Shown here piece by piece: positions 7,863 through 16,441 of a stretch of 37,926 nt of DNA. The notes below the pieces were generated by a model that saw only the letters and a program-made list of their open reading frames with translations, ran no database searches and was not told where the DNA came from. A program made the translations under genes and the position numbers. The stretch comes from Paenibacillus sp. N3.4 (GTDB taxonomy: Bacteria > Bacillota > Bacilli > Paenibacillales > NBRC-103111), in assembly GCF_008017805.1 (NCBI RefSeq), contig NZ_VRTT01000069.1, forward strand, positions 1-37,926, written 5' to 3'. How positions within the stretch are numbered: the first letter of the stretch is position 1; the number at the start of each line of letters is the position of its first letter.

Positions 7863-8852
7863 ATGGTCTATCAAGCAAGTTCTACCCGTTATGCAGAAAT
7901 GAAATATAACCGTTCAGGGAAGTCAGGGTTGAAGCTCCCGGCGATTTCCTTAGGATTGTGGCACAACTTTGGCGGACTCGACCGTTATGAAAATGGGAAG
8001 GCTATGCTGCTTCGCTCCTTCGATCTGGGAATTACCCATTTTGATTTGGCGAACAACTATGGACCGCCACCAGGGTCAGCGGAGGAGCTATTCGGTAAGG
8101 TGATCAAAAGCGATTTGGCTCCATATCGTGATGAGCTGATTGTCTCAACGAAAGCCGGATACCATATGTGGGAAGGGCCTTATGGGGAGTGGGGATCGAA
8201 GAAATATCTTGTGTCCAGTTTGGATCAAAGCTTGAAGCGTATGAACCTGGAGTACGTTGATATTTTCTATTCGCATCGACCAGATCCAAACACACCTCTT
8301 GAAGAGACGATGACAGCACTAGATTTAATTGTTCGTCAAGGAAAAGCCTTGTATGTTGGCATTTCGAATTATACGGCTGAACAAACGAGAGAATCTGCGA
8401 CAATCTTGAAGAGTTTAGGTACACCGCTGCTGATTCATCAGCCTTCTTATAGTATGTTGAATAGATGGATTGAGGATGGACTCCAAGATGTCCTGTATGA
8501 GTTCGGTGTGGGCAGCATTGCTTTTACACCTTTGGCTCAGGGACAGCTAACGAATAAATATTTAAACGGAATTCCAAGCGATTCCAGGGCTAGTGGAGAT
8601 AGCGTATTTCTAAATACAAAGGATTTAACTGCGGATAAGCTGTCCAAAATTACGCAGTTGAATGAGCTGGCAGCTTCCCGCGGTCAAAGCTTAGCACAAA
8701 TGGCATTGGCTTGGGTATTGCGCGGCGAGCGCGTCACATCTGCGTTAATAGGGGCCAGTCGTGTTTCTCAAATTGAGGATAATGTGGCAGCACTAAAAAA
8801 TCTCGACTTCGCTCCGGAGGAGCTGGCGCAAATCGAAAAAATCCTGAAATAA
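7863..8852 (+). CDS. Aldo/keto reductase, YghZ / L-glyceraldehyde 3-phosphate reductase type
   Basis: A 329-residue TIM-barrel NADPH-dependent oxidoreductase. The catalytic tetrad is visible: Asp and Tyr in THFDLANNYGPPPGSAE (about residues 58-74), Lys in IVSTKAGYHMW, and His in IFYSHRPD. The long loop after the Tyr (NNYGPPPGSAEE) and KAGYHMWEGPYGEWGSKKYL are hallmarks of the YghZ/Gpr subgroup, which reduces L-glyceraldehyde 3-phosphate and methylglyoxal in E. coli. AAGGAGG precedes the ATG. Its final codons and stop overlap the hairpin that terminates the convergent recombinase gene. Confidence 0.92.
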   Translation: MVYQASSTRYAEMKYNRSGKSGLKLPAISLGLWHNFGGLDRYENGKAMLLRSFDLGITHFDLANNYGPPPGSAEELFGKVIKSDLAPYRDELIVSTKAGYHMWEGPYGEWGSKKYLVSSLDQSLKRMNLEYVDIFYSHRPDPNTPLEETMTALDLIVRQGKALYVGISNYTAEQTRESATILKSLGTPLLIHQPSYSMLNRWIEDGLQDVLYEFGVGSIAFTPLAQGQLTNKYLNGIPSDSRASGDSVFLNTKDLTADKLSKITQLNELAASRGQSLAQMALAWVLRGERVTSALIGASRVSQIEDNVAALKNLDFAPEELAQIEKILK

Positions 8853-8862
8853 TTTCAGGATT
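8834..8862 (-). terminator. xerS terminator inside the 3' end of the reductase gene
   Basis: AATCCTGAAA (8840-8849) and TTTCAGGATT (8853-8862) pair perfectly around a TAA loop that is itself the reductase stop codon. Read on the minus strand, the hairpin is followed by a run of T (8834-8839), so it terminates the recombinase transcript. On the plus strand no T-run follows, so it is a poor terminator for the reductase. Confidence 0.8.
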
Positions 8863-9937
8863 CCGTTCGTTTATCAATCGCTTCAGACATTGTTTTGTCG
8901 GTTAGATGCGCATAGATTTGGGTTGTTTCCGGTGAGGCATGTCCTAACTGTTCCTGCGTCTTGTATAAGTCATTTTGCAGATAGTAATCTGTAGCGAAGG
9001 AATGACGCAGCTTATGAACAGACAAGTATGGTTTACCGAAGCGTTTGGCGTATTTAATCACTAATTCTTGGATAGCTCGTTTCGTTATACGCTCGCCTTC
9101 TTTTTTGCCGTTCGCGATGGCAAGGAAGAGGGCTTTTTCTTTCTTGACCGGTTTATAACGAAGCTGACGGATAGCCAAATAATCGGTTAATGCTTGAATA
9201 GCCTCCTGCCTGAAATAGACAGGTGTCTTGAAGGTATCATCATTCTTACCTTTGCGATACACGTGGGTTAGCTTTTTTTTAAGATCAATATCATCGGCAT
9301 TCAGATTGAAAACCTCAGATACCCGAAGTCCTGAATTCAAAATAAGGGTAATGATGCAAGTGTCTCTAATTTTGTTTAACTCGTAAGAATACAAGGCTTG
9401 CTTGTTGGCAGCAACATCATGCTCATAGCCATTTTGCACATAGGCAATGAAATCAATAATTTCTTCTTCTTGTAAAAGCTTGCCCTCAAGTTTGGCTGCC
9501 GTATCTTTGGGCTTATTTGAACGTTTAATTTCAACTTTAGCCATGACATTCCGTTTCAGAAGCGGATAGAAGTCGTCATCTTCAGCAATCTGGCTTAAAT
9601 AATGGAATAAAGAACGCAATGAAGACAGTTTGCGATTTATGGTGGATTTCATATTGGTGTGAGTCCTACGGGTGGCTAGGAACATTCGGAAGTTGTCAAC
9701 GCTATCCATGTGCAGCCTTTCCAAATCTTCAAGCGGCACTTGTGACATGGAAGCGGCAGTGCTTAAGCCTTCAGCAAGCAGCCAAGATAAAAATATTTCA
9801 TAATCTCGCACATATTCCAATAACGAGGAGGGAGAAAGATCAGGAAGCTTGTAATTAATGAATTTCTCTATGTACCAAGGCATTGTGGGGATTTTCTTCT
9901 CAAGTTCATTGCGGTCTTTCACTTTAATAATATTCAT
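8855..9937 (-). CDS. xerS: Tyrosine recombinase, XerS type
   Basis: A 360-residue integrase with an N-terminal SAM-like DNA-binding domain (about 25-130) and a catalytic domain with the full set: Arg ~205 in SGLRVSEVF, Lys in YRKGKNDD, HKLRHSFAT with His ~308 and Arg ~311, His ~333 in LGHASPETTQ, and nucleophile Tyr ~342 in QIYAHL. Length and the N-terminal form (EKKIPTMPWYIEKFINYKL) fit XerS, which in streptococci resolves chromosome dimers alone at difSL. I start it at 9937 because AGAGGTGAT lies at the right distance there; a GTG twelve bases upstream is also in frame. The gene converges with the reductase, and the stop codons are two bases apart. Confidence 0.85.
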   Translation of the reverse strand: MNIIKVKDRNELEKKIPTMPWYIEKFINYKLPDLSPSSLLEYVRDYEIFLSWLLAEGLSTAASMSQVPLEDLERLHMDSVDNFRMFLATRRTHTNMKSTINRKLSSLRSLFHYLSQIAEDDDFYPLLKRNVMAKVEIKRSNKPKDTAAKLEGKLLQEEEIIDFIAYVQNGYEHDVAANKQALYSYELNKIRDTCIITLILNSGLRVSEVFNLNADDIDLKKKLTHVYRKGKNDDTFKTPVYFRQEAIQALTDYLAIRQLRYKPVKKEKALFLAIANGKKEGERITKRAIQELVIKYAKRFGKPYLSVHKLRHSFATDYYLQNDLYKTQEQLGHASPETTQIYAHLTDKTMSEAIDKRTES

Positions 9938-10000
9938 GGGTGTCATCACCTCTGCGCTTGTCTTCTTGCTGTTAGTATAGCAGTGGATGAAAAAAAAAGG

Positions 10001-10028
10001 TAGAAAAGTCTAGATTTTTTTCTTGATA
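10001..10028. other. Possible difSL-like recombination site upstream of xerS
   Basis: In the xerS orientation, TATCAAGAAAAAAATCTAG and then CTTTTC are read just upstream of the gene. As I recall it, difSL has an arm TTTCAAGAAAA and a second arm TTTTTCGG; the first arm matches well and the second only in part. Streptococcal difSL lies next to xerS. The low complexity of A/T runs makes a chance match possible. Confidence 0.25.
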
Positions 10029-10060
10029 TTCTGTACTATAAACAAATAGGAGATGATCTG

Positions 10061-10764
10061 ATGAATTCTAGCAAAGTTTCCTTTCAAACGGTACATCGCA
10101 AGCAAATTGTCGATGATGTTGTGGAGCAACTCCAAAAGAAAATCTCTCTGGGCGAGATTGCCATCGGGCTCAAATTCCAACTGAACCTGAATTAATGGCA
10201 CAATTTGGTGTGGGGCGTTCAACCATTCGAGAAGCGGTTCGTGTTCTTGCACATGCAGGTATGCTGGAGAAGCGTCAAGGACATGGCACATTCGTGATCG
10301 GTGATGCAAGCAAGCAGGAACCACTAGACTACCGATTGCGTCGGGCAGAGGTGCTTGATGTCTATGAGGTCAGGTTAATACTGGAATTAGAAATTGCCAA
10401 GTGGGCGGCTGAACGCCGCGATGAACATGACTTAGAGCAGATTCGCAACTTTTTGGAAATTCGCAATCAAGCTTTAGTCTCTGGTGATCACCAACAATAC
10501 CTTGATGCGGATGTCGCCTTTCATTTAGCTATTGCAGCGGCTGCCAAAAATCCGGTCATTGTAGACTTATATCGCTCATTTTCTAATGTACTGCGTACGG
10601 CTCTGGACAAATTACTGACAGACCCACGGCATGAAAACAACCAGACAGAGCTGCATATTCAAATGTATGAGGCAATCCGGGATCAGGACCCGGCAAAAGC
10701 AATGGCTTGTACATTGAATCAATTGGAAGGCACCAAGAAAGAACTAGAGAAAAGATTACTTTAG
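10061..10764 (+). pseudogene. GntR/FadR-type transcription regulator with a one-base frameshift
   Basis: The start at 10061 has AGGAG upstream. The first ~37 codons (MNSSKVSFQTVHRKQIVDD...) are the first part of the winged helix. Frame is then lost at AAA 10172-10174, where one extra base would restore KxPTEPELMAQFGVGRSTIREAVRVLAHAGMLE, the classic GntR helix-turn-helix. The rest is an intact FadR-type (FCD) effector domain, with DVYEVRLILE and later His residues for a metal site. Repaired length is 234 residues. As written, the reading frame ends at codon 44 and the remainder could start only at an internal ATG (10195), lacking half the DNA-binding domain. It precedes the MFS gene and probably controlled it. 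Confidence 0.85.
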
Positions 10765-10822
10765 TAGTCTTTTCGAATTAAACGTCAGATGATATAACGA
10801 ATTTAATTAGGGGGAGTTTTAC

Positions 10823-12043
10823 ATGAATCAGTCTGCTGTAATTAGCAAGCAAGCCAGTTCAATGGCATTATCTATACTTTTTGCTGTAAGCTTTGTTCAT
10901 TTGCTCAATGATGCGATACAATCTGTTATCCCATCGATGTTTCCACTGCTGCAGGAAACGATGCATCTTACTTTTGGCCAAATTGGTATGATTGGTTTTG
11001 TACTCAATATTACAGCCTCTTTGTTGCAACCACTTATTGGTCTATATACCGATAAGAAACCGATGCCCTACATACTACCGGTTGGTGTTTTATTCTCTTT
11101 AGTAGGAGTTGCCGGCTTAGCCTATGCACCTAATTATGCGGTACTGCTGTTATTTGTCATCTTGATCGGCATAGGATCCGCGGTACTGCACCCTGAATCC
11201 TCTCGTGTAGCCCATTTAGCCTCAGGAACTCGCAAAGGGCTCGCACAATCGATCTTTCAGTTAGGTGGGAATACGGGGCAAGCGATAGCACCTATATTAA
11301 CTGCGTTTGTGTTTGTGCAATATGGGCAGAAAAGCATGATTTGGTTTACGCTGTTTGCTGCACTAGCTGTTATTGTGCAATTTCGAGTAGCACAGTGGTA
11401 TAAAAAAGACTTGTCACAGCGTGCGGCGAGAGCAGCTGTGAAACCCGTTGTGAAAAGGGAATCTCATCTTAAAAAAGGTACGATTGTCCTGTCGATGACG
11501 ATTCTGATTACCCTCTTGTTCTCTAAATTTGTTTATTTAGCCAGCATGAATGGTTATTATTCCTTTTTCCTCATTGACCGCTTTGGCTTTACGATCAAGC
11601 AGTCCCAATTTTATTTGTTTATTCTGTTGTTTGCAGGGATGGCGGGTACATTTTTTGGCGGCCCGCTCGCTGATAGGTTCGGGAAACGTAATATTATATG
11701 GTTTTCGATTTTAGGGACGGCTCCATTTTCATTGCTGCTTCCTTATGCGTCTCCGACAGCTGCTGTTTTCTTGTTGATTTGTATTGGGGTTATTTTGATG
11801 TCTGGTTTCTCGGTAATCATCGTTTACGCACAGCAGCTATTGCCTGGTCGAGTAGGCTTGGTCGCGGGCTTGTTCTTTGGTTTGGGATTTGGTTTAGGTG
11901 GTATTGGATCGGCGGTGCTTGGAGCAATTGCGGATACGACAAGTGTTGCTTTCGTCATTAAATTGTGTGCATATTTACCACTTCTTGGCGTATTAACGAT
12001 CCTATTGCCATCTGATCGGACACTGCAAGGAGAAGTTAAGTAG
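10823..12043 (+). CDS. MFS transporter, fosmidomycin-resistance (Fsr) type
   Basis: A 406-residue protein with twelve likely membrane helices in two halves, split by a basic loop (about residues 190-215, WYKKDLSQRAARAAVKPVVK). FVHLLNDAIQSVIPSMFPLL near the N-terminus and GIGSAVLHPESSRVAHLASG are typical of the Fsr branch of the major facilitator superfamily. Such proteins export fosmidomycin and related compounds or have unknown substrates; the drug specificity is not readable here. AGGGGGAG precedes the ATG. It lies 58 bp after the GntR gene and 11 bp before the ABC ATPase, so the three probably form one transcription unit. Confidence 0.88.
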   Translation: MNQSAVISKQASSMALSILFAVSFVHLLNDAIQSVIPSMFPLLQETMHLTFGQIGMIGFVLNITASLLQPLIGLYTDKKPMPYILPVGVLFSLVGVAGLAYAPNYAVLLLFVILIGIGSAVLHPESSRVAHLASGTRKGLAQSIFQLGGNTGQAIAPILTAFVFVQYGQKSMIWFTLFAALAVIVQFRVAQWYKKDLSQRAARAAVKPVVKRESHLKKGTIVLSMTILITLLFSKFVYLASMNGYYSFFLIDRFGFTIKQSQFYLFILLFAGMAGTFFGGPLADRFGKRNIIWFSILGTAPFSLLLPYASPTAAVFLLICIGVILMSGFSVIIVYAQQLLPGRVGLVAGLFFGLGFGLGGIGSAVLGAIADTTSVAFVIKLCAYLPLLGVLTILLPSDRTLQGEVK

Positions 12044-12054
12044 GAGGGGTTATC

Positions 12055-12840
12055 TTGGATAAGGCTATCTGTATCGAGGACGTTACCTATCGTAGAGGAG
12101 AATTAGAATTACTAAAGAAGATGAATTGGCAAGTGAAGAAAGGCGAGCACTGGGCGATTCTTGGACTCAATGGCTCTGGAAAAACAACTTTGCTTAATGT
12201 CATCAATGGTTATATATGGCCAACCACAGGAAAAGTCTCTGTTTTGGAAAATGATTTCGGAAGCATTGATCTTCGCGAGCTGCGAAAGGAAATCGGCTGG
12301 GTCAGCTCGTCTCTACAAGAAAAGCTGTACGCGAACGACAAGTCCGAATACATTGTCGTTAGTGGGAAATTCGCGACGATCGGCTTGTATGAAAAGCCAA
12401 GCGAAGAAGATTGGGAACGTGCTTCTCAGCTGATGAAACAATTGGGCTGCGCTCATTTGGCAGGGCGAGCCTTCCAGACCTGTTCACAAGGCGAAAAGCA
12501 GAAGCTGCTCATTGCCAGAGCCTTGATGGCTTCGCCGAAGCTGTTGATTCTTGATGAGCCTTGCAATGGATTGGATCTATTCTCTCGAGAGCGACTGCTC
12601 GAAGCGATCGCTCAGCTGGCTGGAGCCGCAGATGCGCCAACCTTGCTGTACGTAACGCATCATACGGAGGAAATCCTTCCAATCTTCCAGCATGTTCTCC
12701 TATTAAGGAGAGGGGAAGTTTTCCAACACGGAGTAGTCGGAGAAGTATTAACAAGCGCAAAGATGAGCCATTTTTTCGAATCCCAGGTTGAGGTCATTGA
12801 GCGAGGCGGCCGCATTTGGGTACTTCCTCAAACTGAATAG
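12055..12840 (+). CDS. ABC transporter ATP-binding protein, YlmA/ModF-like
   Basis: A single nucleotide-binding domain: Walker A LGLNGSGKTT (about residue 37), Q-loop region WVSSSLQEK, signature TCSQGEKQK (degenerate compared with LSGGQ), Walker B LLILDEPCNGLD, and switch His in YVTHHTEE. It starts at TTG 12055 behind GGAGGGG. No membrane partner is encoded beside it, and the preceding MFS protein is not one. YlmA-type ATPases are cytoplasmic and their partners are often unknown. A terminator follows. Confidence 0.88.
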   Translation: MDKAICIEDVTYRRGELELLKKMNWQVKKGEHWAILGLNGSGKTTLLNVINGYIWPTTGKVSVLENDFGSIDLRELRKEIGWVSSSLQEKLYANDKSEYIVVSGKFATIGLYEKPSEEDWERASQLMKQLGCAHLAGRAFQTCSQGEKQKLLIARALMASPKLLILDEPCNGLDLFSRERLLEAIAQLAGAADAPTLLYVTHHTEEILPIFQHVLLLRRGEVFQHGVVGEVLTSAKMSHFFESQVEVIERGGRIWVLPQTE

Positions 12841-12847
12841 CCAATAG

Positions 12848-12887
12848 CCACGTTATGAAAATAAGTTTTTTTATAACGTGGTTTTTT
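12848..12887 (+). terminator. Terminator after the ABC ATPase gene
   Basis: CCACGTTAT (12848-12856) pairs with ATAACGTGG (12873-12881), followed by six T. Confidence 0.9.
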
Positions 12888-12897
12888 AATGCAGTTA

Positions 12898-12929
12898 TTT
12901 GTTTACATAATTATTATTATGTAACTAAA
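12898..12929. repeat. dif-like site A (left copy of a direct pair)
   Basis: TTTGTTTACATAA, six bases (TTATTA), then TTATGTAACTAAA. The arms TTACATAA and TTATGTAA are inverted around the 6-bp centre, as in dif sites (E. coli dif: CATAA-6 bp-TTATG). Read outward, the arms resemble the XerD half of the Firmicutes dif consensus (TTATGTWAACT). The site lies between the 3' ends of two convergent genes, so it is unlikely to be an operator. The same 13+13 bases recur at 17779-17810. Confidence 0.6.
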
Positions 12930-12930
12930 A

Positions 12931-13794
12931 TTAGGACTGCATCTGACTACGATATAAAAGAGGAGAGACTCCGACGTATTTTTTAAATAATCGTGAGAAA
13001 TAAAACACATCTTTATAACCGAGCGAATCAGCGATCTCTTTTACCGTGCTGCCGGTATTAAGCAAAATGTTTTTCGCTTCCGCAATTTTCAACCGATGGA
13101 TATAGGCATTAAGCGGATAGCCTGTATATTCACTAACGACTCTGCGCAGCGTAGAAATCGAGATATGGTGACGTTTTGCTGTGCTAAAGGCATCAAAAGG
13201 CTCGAATAAGGAATCGCCAAGATCGTTCATAAGGTCGATAATTTGCTGTTTTTTCGTATGTTGAGCTAATCCTTGATCCTTGAGCATAAATTCAAAAAGC
13301 AAAGATTCAAGCAGCAACGCAGCGCGGTCAATATTGTCGGGTATGCCGCTCTCCATCAGCATGAAGATCCGTTCAATGCGGTTCTGCTGAGTAGCATCCT
13401 CATGACCGACCTGCTTCGCCACATCGACATCTTTGAGCCAACTGTTTAACCACTCTTCAATACGACTGCCCTCAAATGTGAAATAGTATTCATTCCAAAA
13501 ACCATTTACATCAGGACCATAATTATAAACAACATCAGGACGAAGAAAGAATAGACTCCCGCTTTGAATCTTTTGAACGGTTCCTCCATCGACCTGATAG
13601 GTCCCGTTTCCCCCATCCAGATAGACGAAGGCCCATTTCTCAAACGTTGCGTCATGACGAAACGAAGTGCGTCCTGGAAGATGCCCTACATTCAAAACGA
13701 TTAAGGAGTGCAGCTTTAATTTGCTTGAATCGACAGGCAAAGTAATGATACGCAGCGGATAAGGACTGATCATATAATCCATGAATTTTGTCAT
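12931..13794 (-). CDS. AraC-family transcription regulator
   Basis: The C-terminal ~100 residues carry the two helix-turn-helix motifs of AraC proteins (ISTLRRVVSEYTGYPLNAYIHRLKIAEAKNIL, then VKEIADSLGYKDVFYFSRLFKKYVGVSP). The N-terminal half is a cupin-like sensor (FVYLDGGNGTYQVDGG, LFFLRPDVVYNYGP). I start it at 13794, where GGAAGGA lies nine bases upstream; the longer form from 13812 has no ribosome binding site. It is divergent from the MFS gene at 13932 across 137 bp and probably activates it in response to a small molecule. Its 3' end stops one base from dif-like site A. Confidence 0.88.
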   Translation of the reverse strand: MTKFMDYMISPYPLRIITLPVDSSKLKLHSLIVLNVGHLPGRTSFRHDATFEKWAFVYLDGGNGTYQVDGGTVQKIQSGSLFFLRPDVVYNYGPDVNGFWNEYYFTFEGSRIEEWLNSWLKDVDVAKQVGHEDATQQNRIERIFMLMESGIPDNIDRAALLLESLLFEFMLKDQGLAQHTKKQQIIDLMNDLGDSLFEPFDAFSTAKRHHISISTLRRVVSEYTGYPLNAYIHRLKIAEAKNILLNTGSTVKEIADSLGYKDVFYFSRLFKKYVGVSPLLYRSQMQS

Positions 13795-13931
13795 ATCGTA
13801 CATTCCTTCCATGCTAACTCAGTGATATGGTTGATATAATGAGCAATCGCTTAGTTACTCCTATACATTCTATATGAGTAATGGCTCCATGGGAACAATA
13901 ATTAGACTATTACGGGAAGTAGAGTAGGATC

Positions 13932-15161
13932 ATGACGAATTCACTTAAGCGTTTATTAATGATGAATGTAAGTTCAAGTATTATATTCAACTACATGGGC
14001 ATTTTTATTAACCTCTTTATTTGGGAGAAAGGGCAGCAAATTTTTGATGTTGCTTGGTTTAATCTGGTCATGTTTGTAGCATGGGGAATAGCCTTCATGT
14101 ATGGTGCGAAACTACTGTCCAGGTTTACCATTGGCTCGGTTATGCGTGTTTCAGCGATATGCGCCGGTGCTACATTTATTTTGTTATCTTGGGTACATGT
14201 AGAGCCTAAATTATTTTATTTGACGTTAATCGCTCTGCCAGTTGGCATTACGAACGGATTTTACTCCGCCGCACAAAATATCGGGATATCACTCTTTGGT
14301 AAAGGTAAAGAATTTACAGCCTTTTTCTCAGCCACGAATGTATTCGGTCAAATCATTGCGTTCATTAATCCATTGCTTTTTGCCCTTATTATTCAGGGAA
14401 TCGGATTCACAGGATCGTTTTTAGTTATGTTTGTATTCATCGGTTTAATGATTGTCGCCTCTTATTATGTCCCGCGAATATCGTTGAAAGAAGCTTCTGA
14501 GCCTGTCTTTAAAATGTTTGGTATCGGTCAAGTCTTCTCGACGCCAAGTCTGAAATGGATGATACCCTCACTGATTGCAGGTGGTTTTTTTATTCAATTT
14601 CAGGGTATTTTCTCCCTCATTTTTACTTTCTCTGTAACCAAAGATAAGCTTTCTATTGCTCTGCTTCAAATTATGTATACAGCGTTTACTGTCGCGTGTG
14701 TCTTTGTTTATAGACGACTCAGCCGTTCACATCGCATACACGATTCCTGGTGGTTGACCTTCGGGATGATTGCAGCCGCTGCCGGATTTTTACTTGCTCT
14801 GTTTCCAACGCCACCGATTCTTATCGTATCCAATATATTAACGACAGTTGGTCTATTTTTCTTCTTTACCATTTGGAGTGCAAGACAATTCATTGCTACG
14901 AATAAACTGTCTCCTGTACACCAGGCGCGAATCATGGTTTGGCGGGAACTTATCTTGGTATTCTCACGCATTATTATGCTTGCGCTTATTCTGGGAATTG
15001 CTAATTTCCAAGGCTTTGCCTTCAAGGCAGTTATGATCTTCAGTTTTGCTAGTGCTTTATTAATTCCTTATTTTTCGAAAAAGGCGAAGGTGGAAGAAGA
15101 TATAGCCCCTGTGGTTCATCATTCGCCCGGTCAAGTATCTACTGATATAGCTGATCATTGA
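13932..15161 (+). CDS. MFS transporter paired with the AraC regulator
   Basis: A 409-residue protein with about twelve hydrophobic helices and the two-half arrangement of major facilitators; the central loop is about residues 180-200 (VPRISLKEASEPVFKMFG). It belongs to the group of Bacillota MFS proteins lacking a clear drug-motif signature, so the substrate is unknown. The C-terminal tail is soluble and acidic/His-rich (EEDIAPVVHHSPGQVSTDIADH). AGTAGGA precedes the ATG. The divergent AraC gene suggests control by substrate. Confidence 0.82.
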   Translation: MTNSLKRLLMMNVSSSIIFNYMGIFINLFIWEKGQQIFDVAWFNLVMFVAWGIAFMYGAKLLSRFTIGSVMRVSAICAGATFILLSWVHVEPKLFYLTLIALPVGITNGFYSAAQNIGISLFGKGKEFTAFFSATNVFGQIIAFINPLLFALIIQGIGFTGSFLVMFVFIGLMIVASYYVPRISLKEASEPVFKMFGIGQVFSTPSLKWMIPSLIAGGFFIQFQGIFSLIFTFSVTKDKLSIALLQIMYTAFTVACVFVYRRLSRSHRIHDSWWLTFGMIAAAAGFLLALFPTPPILIVSNILTTVGLFFFFTIWSARQFIATNKLSPVHQARIMVWRELILVFSRIIMLALILGIANFQGFAFKAVMIFSFASALLIPYFSKKAKVEEDIAPVVHHSPGQVSTDIADH

Positions 15162-15190
15162 CCACTAAGCTAACCGGTGGTTATCCTTGA

Positions 15191-15226
15191 AAAAGCGCGG
15201 AATCATAGGATTCTAGCGCTTTTTTT
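15191..15226 (+). terminator. Terminator after the MFS gene
   Basis: AAGCGC and GAATC pair with GATTC and GCGCTT across a short loop and small internal bulge, followed by seven T. It is 30 bp past the stop. Confidence 0.85.
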
Positions 15227-15316
15227 GAGTATACAAATTCATTTAATGGTACTAATTATTAATGGCATTAATTAAAATCCTGCATTTGTTTTTCATGCAT
15301 ATGATGATTTTTGGGA

Positions 15317-16042
15317 TCAAATTAGCTTTTCAAGTGCCCATATTTTCACGTGAAGTTGTTTGGCAAAATGCAGAATAGGTTGAGTATGAGGTAGGGTTAT
15401 CCCGAAAGATGAGGGGAGTGTGTTTATCATCATTTCGGCTTCAGCCACTTGCAATGGCCAAGGATTGTGATCAATTTCGCCGCGATATACGTTGTCTTGG
15501 TGATCAGAACAGTATAAGCAATAACGCTCAGTTAGAAAGTGTTCTAATGAATCTTCTGCTGCGGTGTGTATGGGGGAAGACGGTTTATACTTGGCTAAAA
15601 ATTCACCCCGTTGAGCCCGATTATCCTTACGAACGCTATGGTATTGAATATAATCGTCCGTTATATGTTGAATGTTAATGTGTCCGTAAAAATAGGGGAG
15701 ATGAAATACCGCGCGCGCTACGGCAACAGCAAATTTATGATGGGCATCCAGACTAAAAAAGTAAACACCGGGTTTGCCGTTTATGGTTACATAAGTTCTT
15801 AAATTAATTTCTGGGAATGTTGAAAAATAGGGCAAAGCCGGCGTACCTCTTGGTCTCACACCTGACATGTGAAATGGGACAACGCCTATCCAAGCGGTTC
15901 CTTGAAAAGTATCGATCGGAATGCTGCTTGGAATTAACGCTCGAATCGCTTCAATGGATATGGGCCAATGAGCAAAAAGCAGATCATTCCAAATTTGATG
16001 CATGATCCAGGGCTTGCTGGGTACCGGCCATTGTCGGCTCAT
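15317..16042 (-). CDS. yqjF: YqjF-family (DUF2071) protein
   Basis: A 241-residue soluble protein of the YqjF/DUF2071 family. Conserved stretches are WPVPSKPWIMHQIWNDLLFAHWP near the start, GTAWIGVVPFHMSGVRPRG, FPEINLRTYVTINGKPGVYFFSLDA, and a C-terminal LPHTQPILHFAKQLHVKIWALE. The family has no established biochemical activity. I start it at 16042 because AAGGAG lies seven bases before that ATG; the longer frame to 16150 has none. Its leader contains a small hairpin (16100-16116, AGCCCTT/AAGGGCT). It is divergent from ywbE. Confidence 0.85.
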   Translation of the reverse strand: MSRQWPVPSKPWIMHQIWNDLLFAHWPISIEAIRALIPSSIPIDTFQGTAWIGVVPFHMSGVRPRGTPALPYFSTFPEINLRTYVTINGKPGVYFFSLDAHHKFAVAVARAVFHLPYFYGHINIQHITDDYIQYHSVRKDNRAQRGEFLAKYKPSSPIHTAAEDSLEHFLTERYCLYCSDHQDNVYRGEIDHNPWPLQVAEAEMMINTLPSSFGITLPHTQPILHFAKQLHVKIWALEKLI

Positions 16043-16150
16043 AACTTTGCTCCTTTTGCGTGGGTTGATTAAACTTATACGTTCATCGTATTGAAATAAA
16101 GAGCCCTTGTAAAGGGCTAGCTTAACTAGTGGTTTGTATTGCATTAGCAA

Positions 16151-16179
16151 TGGGGATTAGAGGGATTATATGATATAAT
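16151..16179 (+). promoter_or_regulatory. Promoter of ywbE
   Basis: A consensus TATAAT lies at 16174-16179, 39 bp before the ywbE start. The -35 position 17 bases upstream (TGGGGA) is weak. Confidence 0.5.
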
Positions 16180-16218
16180 GAAACACAATGATTAAAGGAA
16201 GCAGGCGAAAGAAACAGC

Positions 16219-16422
16219 ATGAATGGACAAAATCGCAAAGATGTTTTACCCGGTATTGAAGTGAACATTGTGTTAAAGCAGGATCAACGCAGTGGAAAGT
16301 TAACGCGGGGGATCGTGAAGGATTTATTAACGAACTCACCGAATCATCCGCACGGTATTAAGGTGAGGTTGGTTGACGGACAGGTTGGACGAGTCAAAGA
16401 AATATTATCGCCGTCACGGTGA
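16219..16422 (+). CDS. ywbE: YwbE-family protein
   Basis: This 67-residue protein matches the YwbE/DUF2196 family throughout: DVLPGIEVNIVLKQDQRSGKLTRGIVKDLLTNSP and HPHGIKVRLVDGQVGRVKEI. The family is widespread and small, and its function is not established; the fold looks like a KOW/SH3-like barrel. It lies 19 bp before the YolD-like gene, and the two are probably co-transcribed. A consensus -10 box lies upstream. Confidence 0.88.
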   Translation: MNGQNRKDVLPGIEVNIVLKQDQRSGKLTRGIVKDLLTNSPNHPHGIKVRLVDGQVGRVKEILSPSR

Positions 16423-16441
16423 ATGAAATGGGGAATGCAAT

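Noticed and set aside
12055..12840. The ABC ATPase as part of a classical importer with the preceding MFS gene
   Set aside because: MFS carriers do not use ABC ATPases; only co-transcription is supported.
12898..12929. Dif-like site A as an operator for the AraC or ABC genes
   Set aside because: It lies between the 3' ends of two convergent genes and next to a terminator, not near any start.
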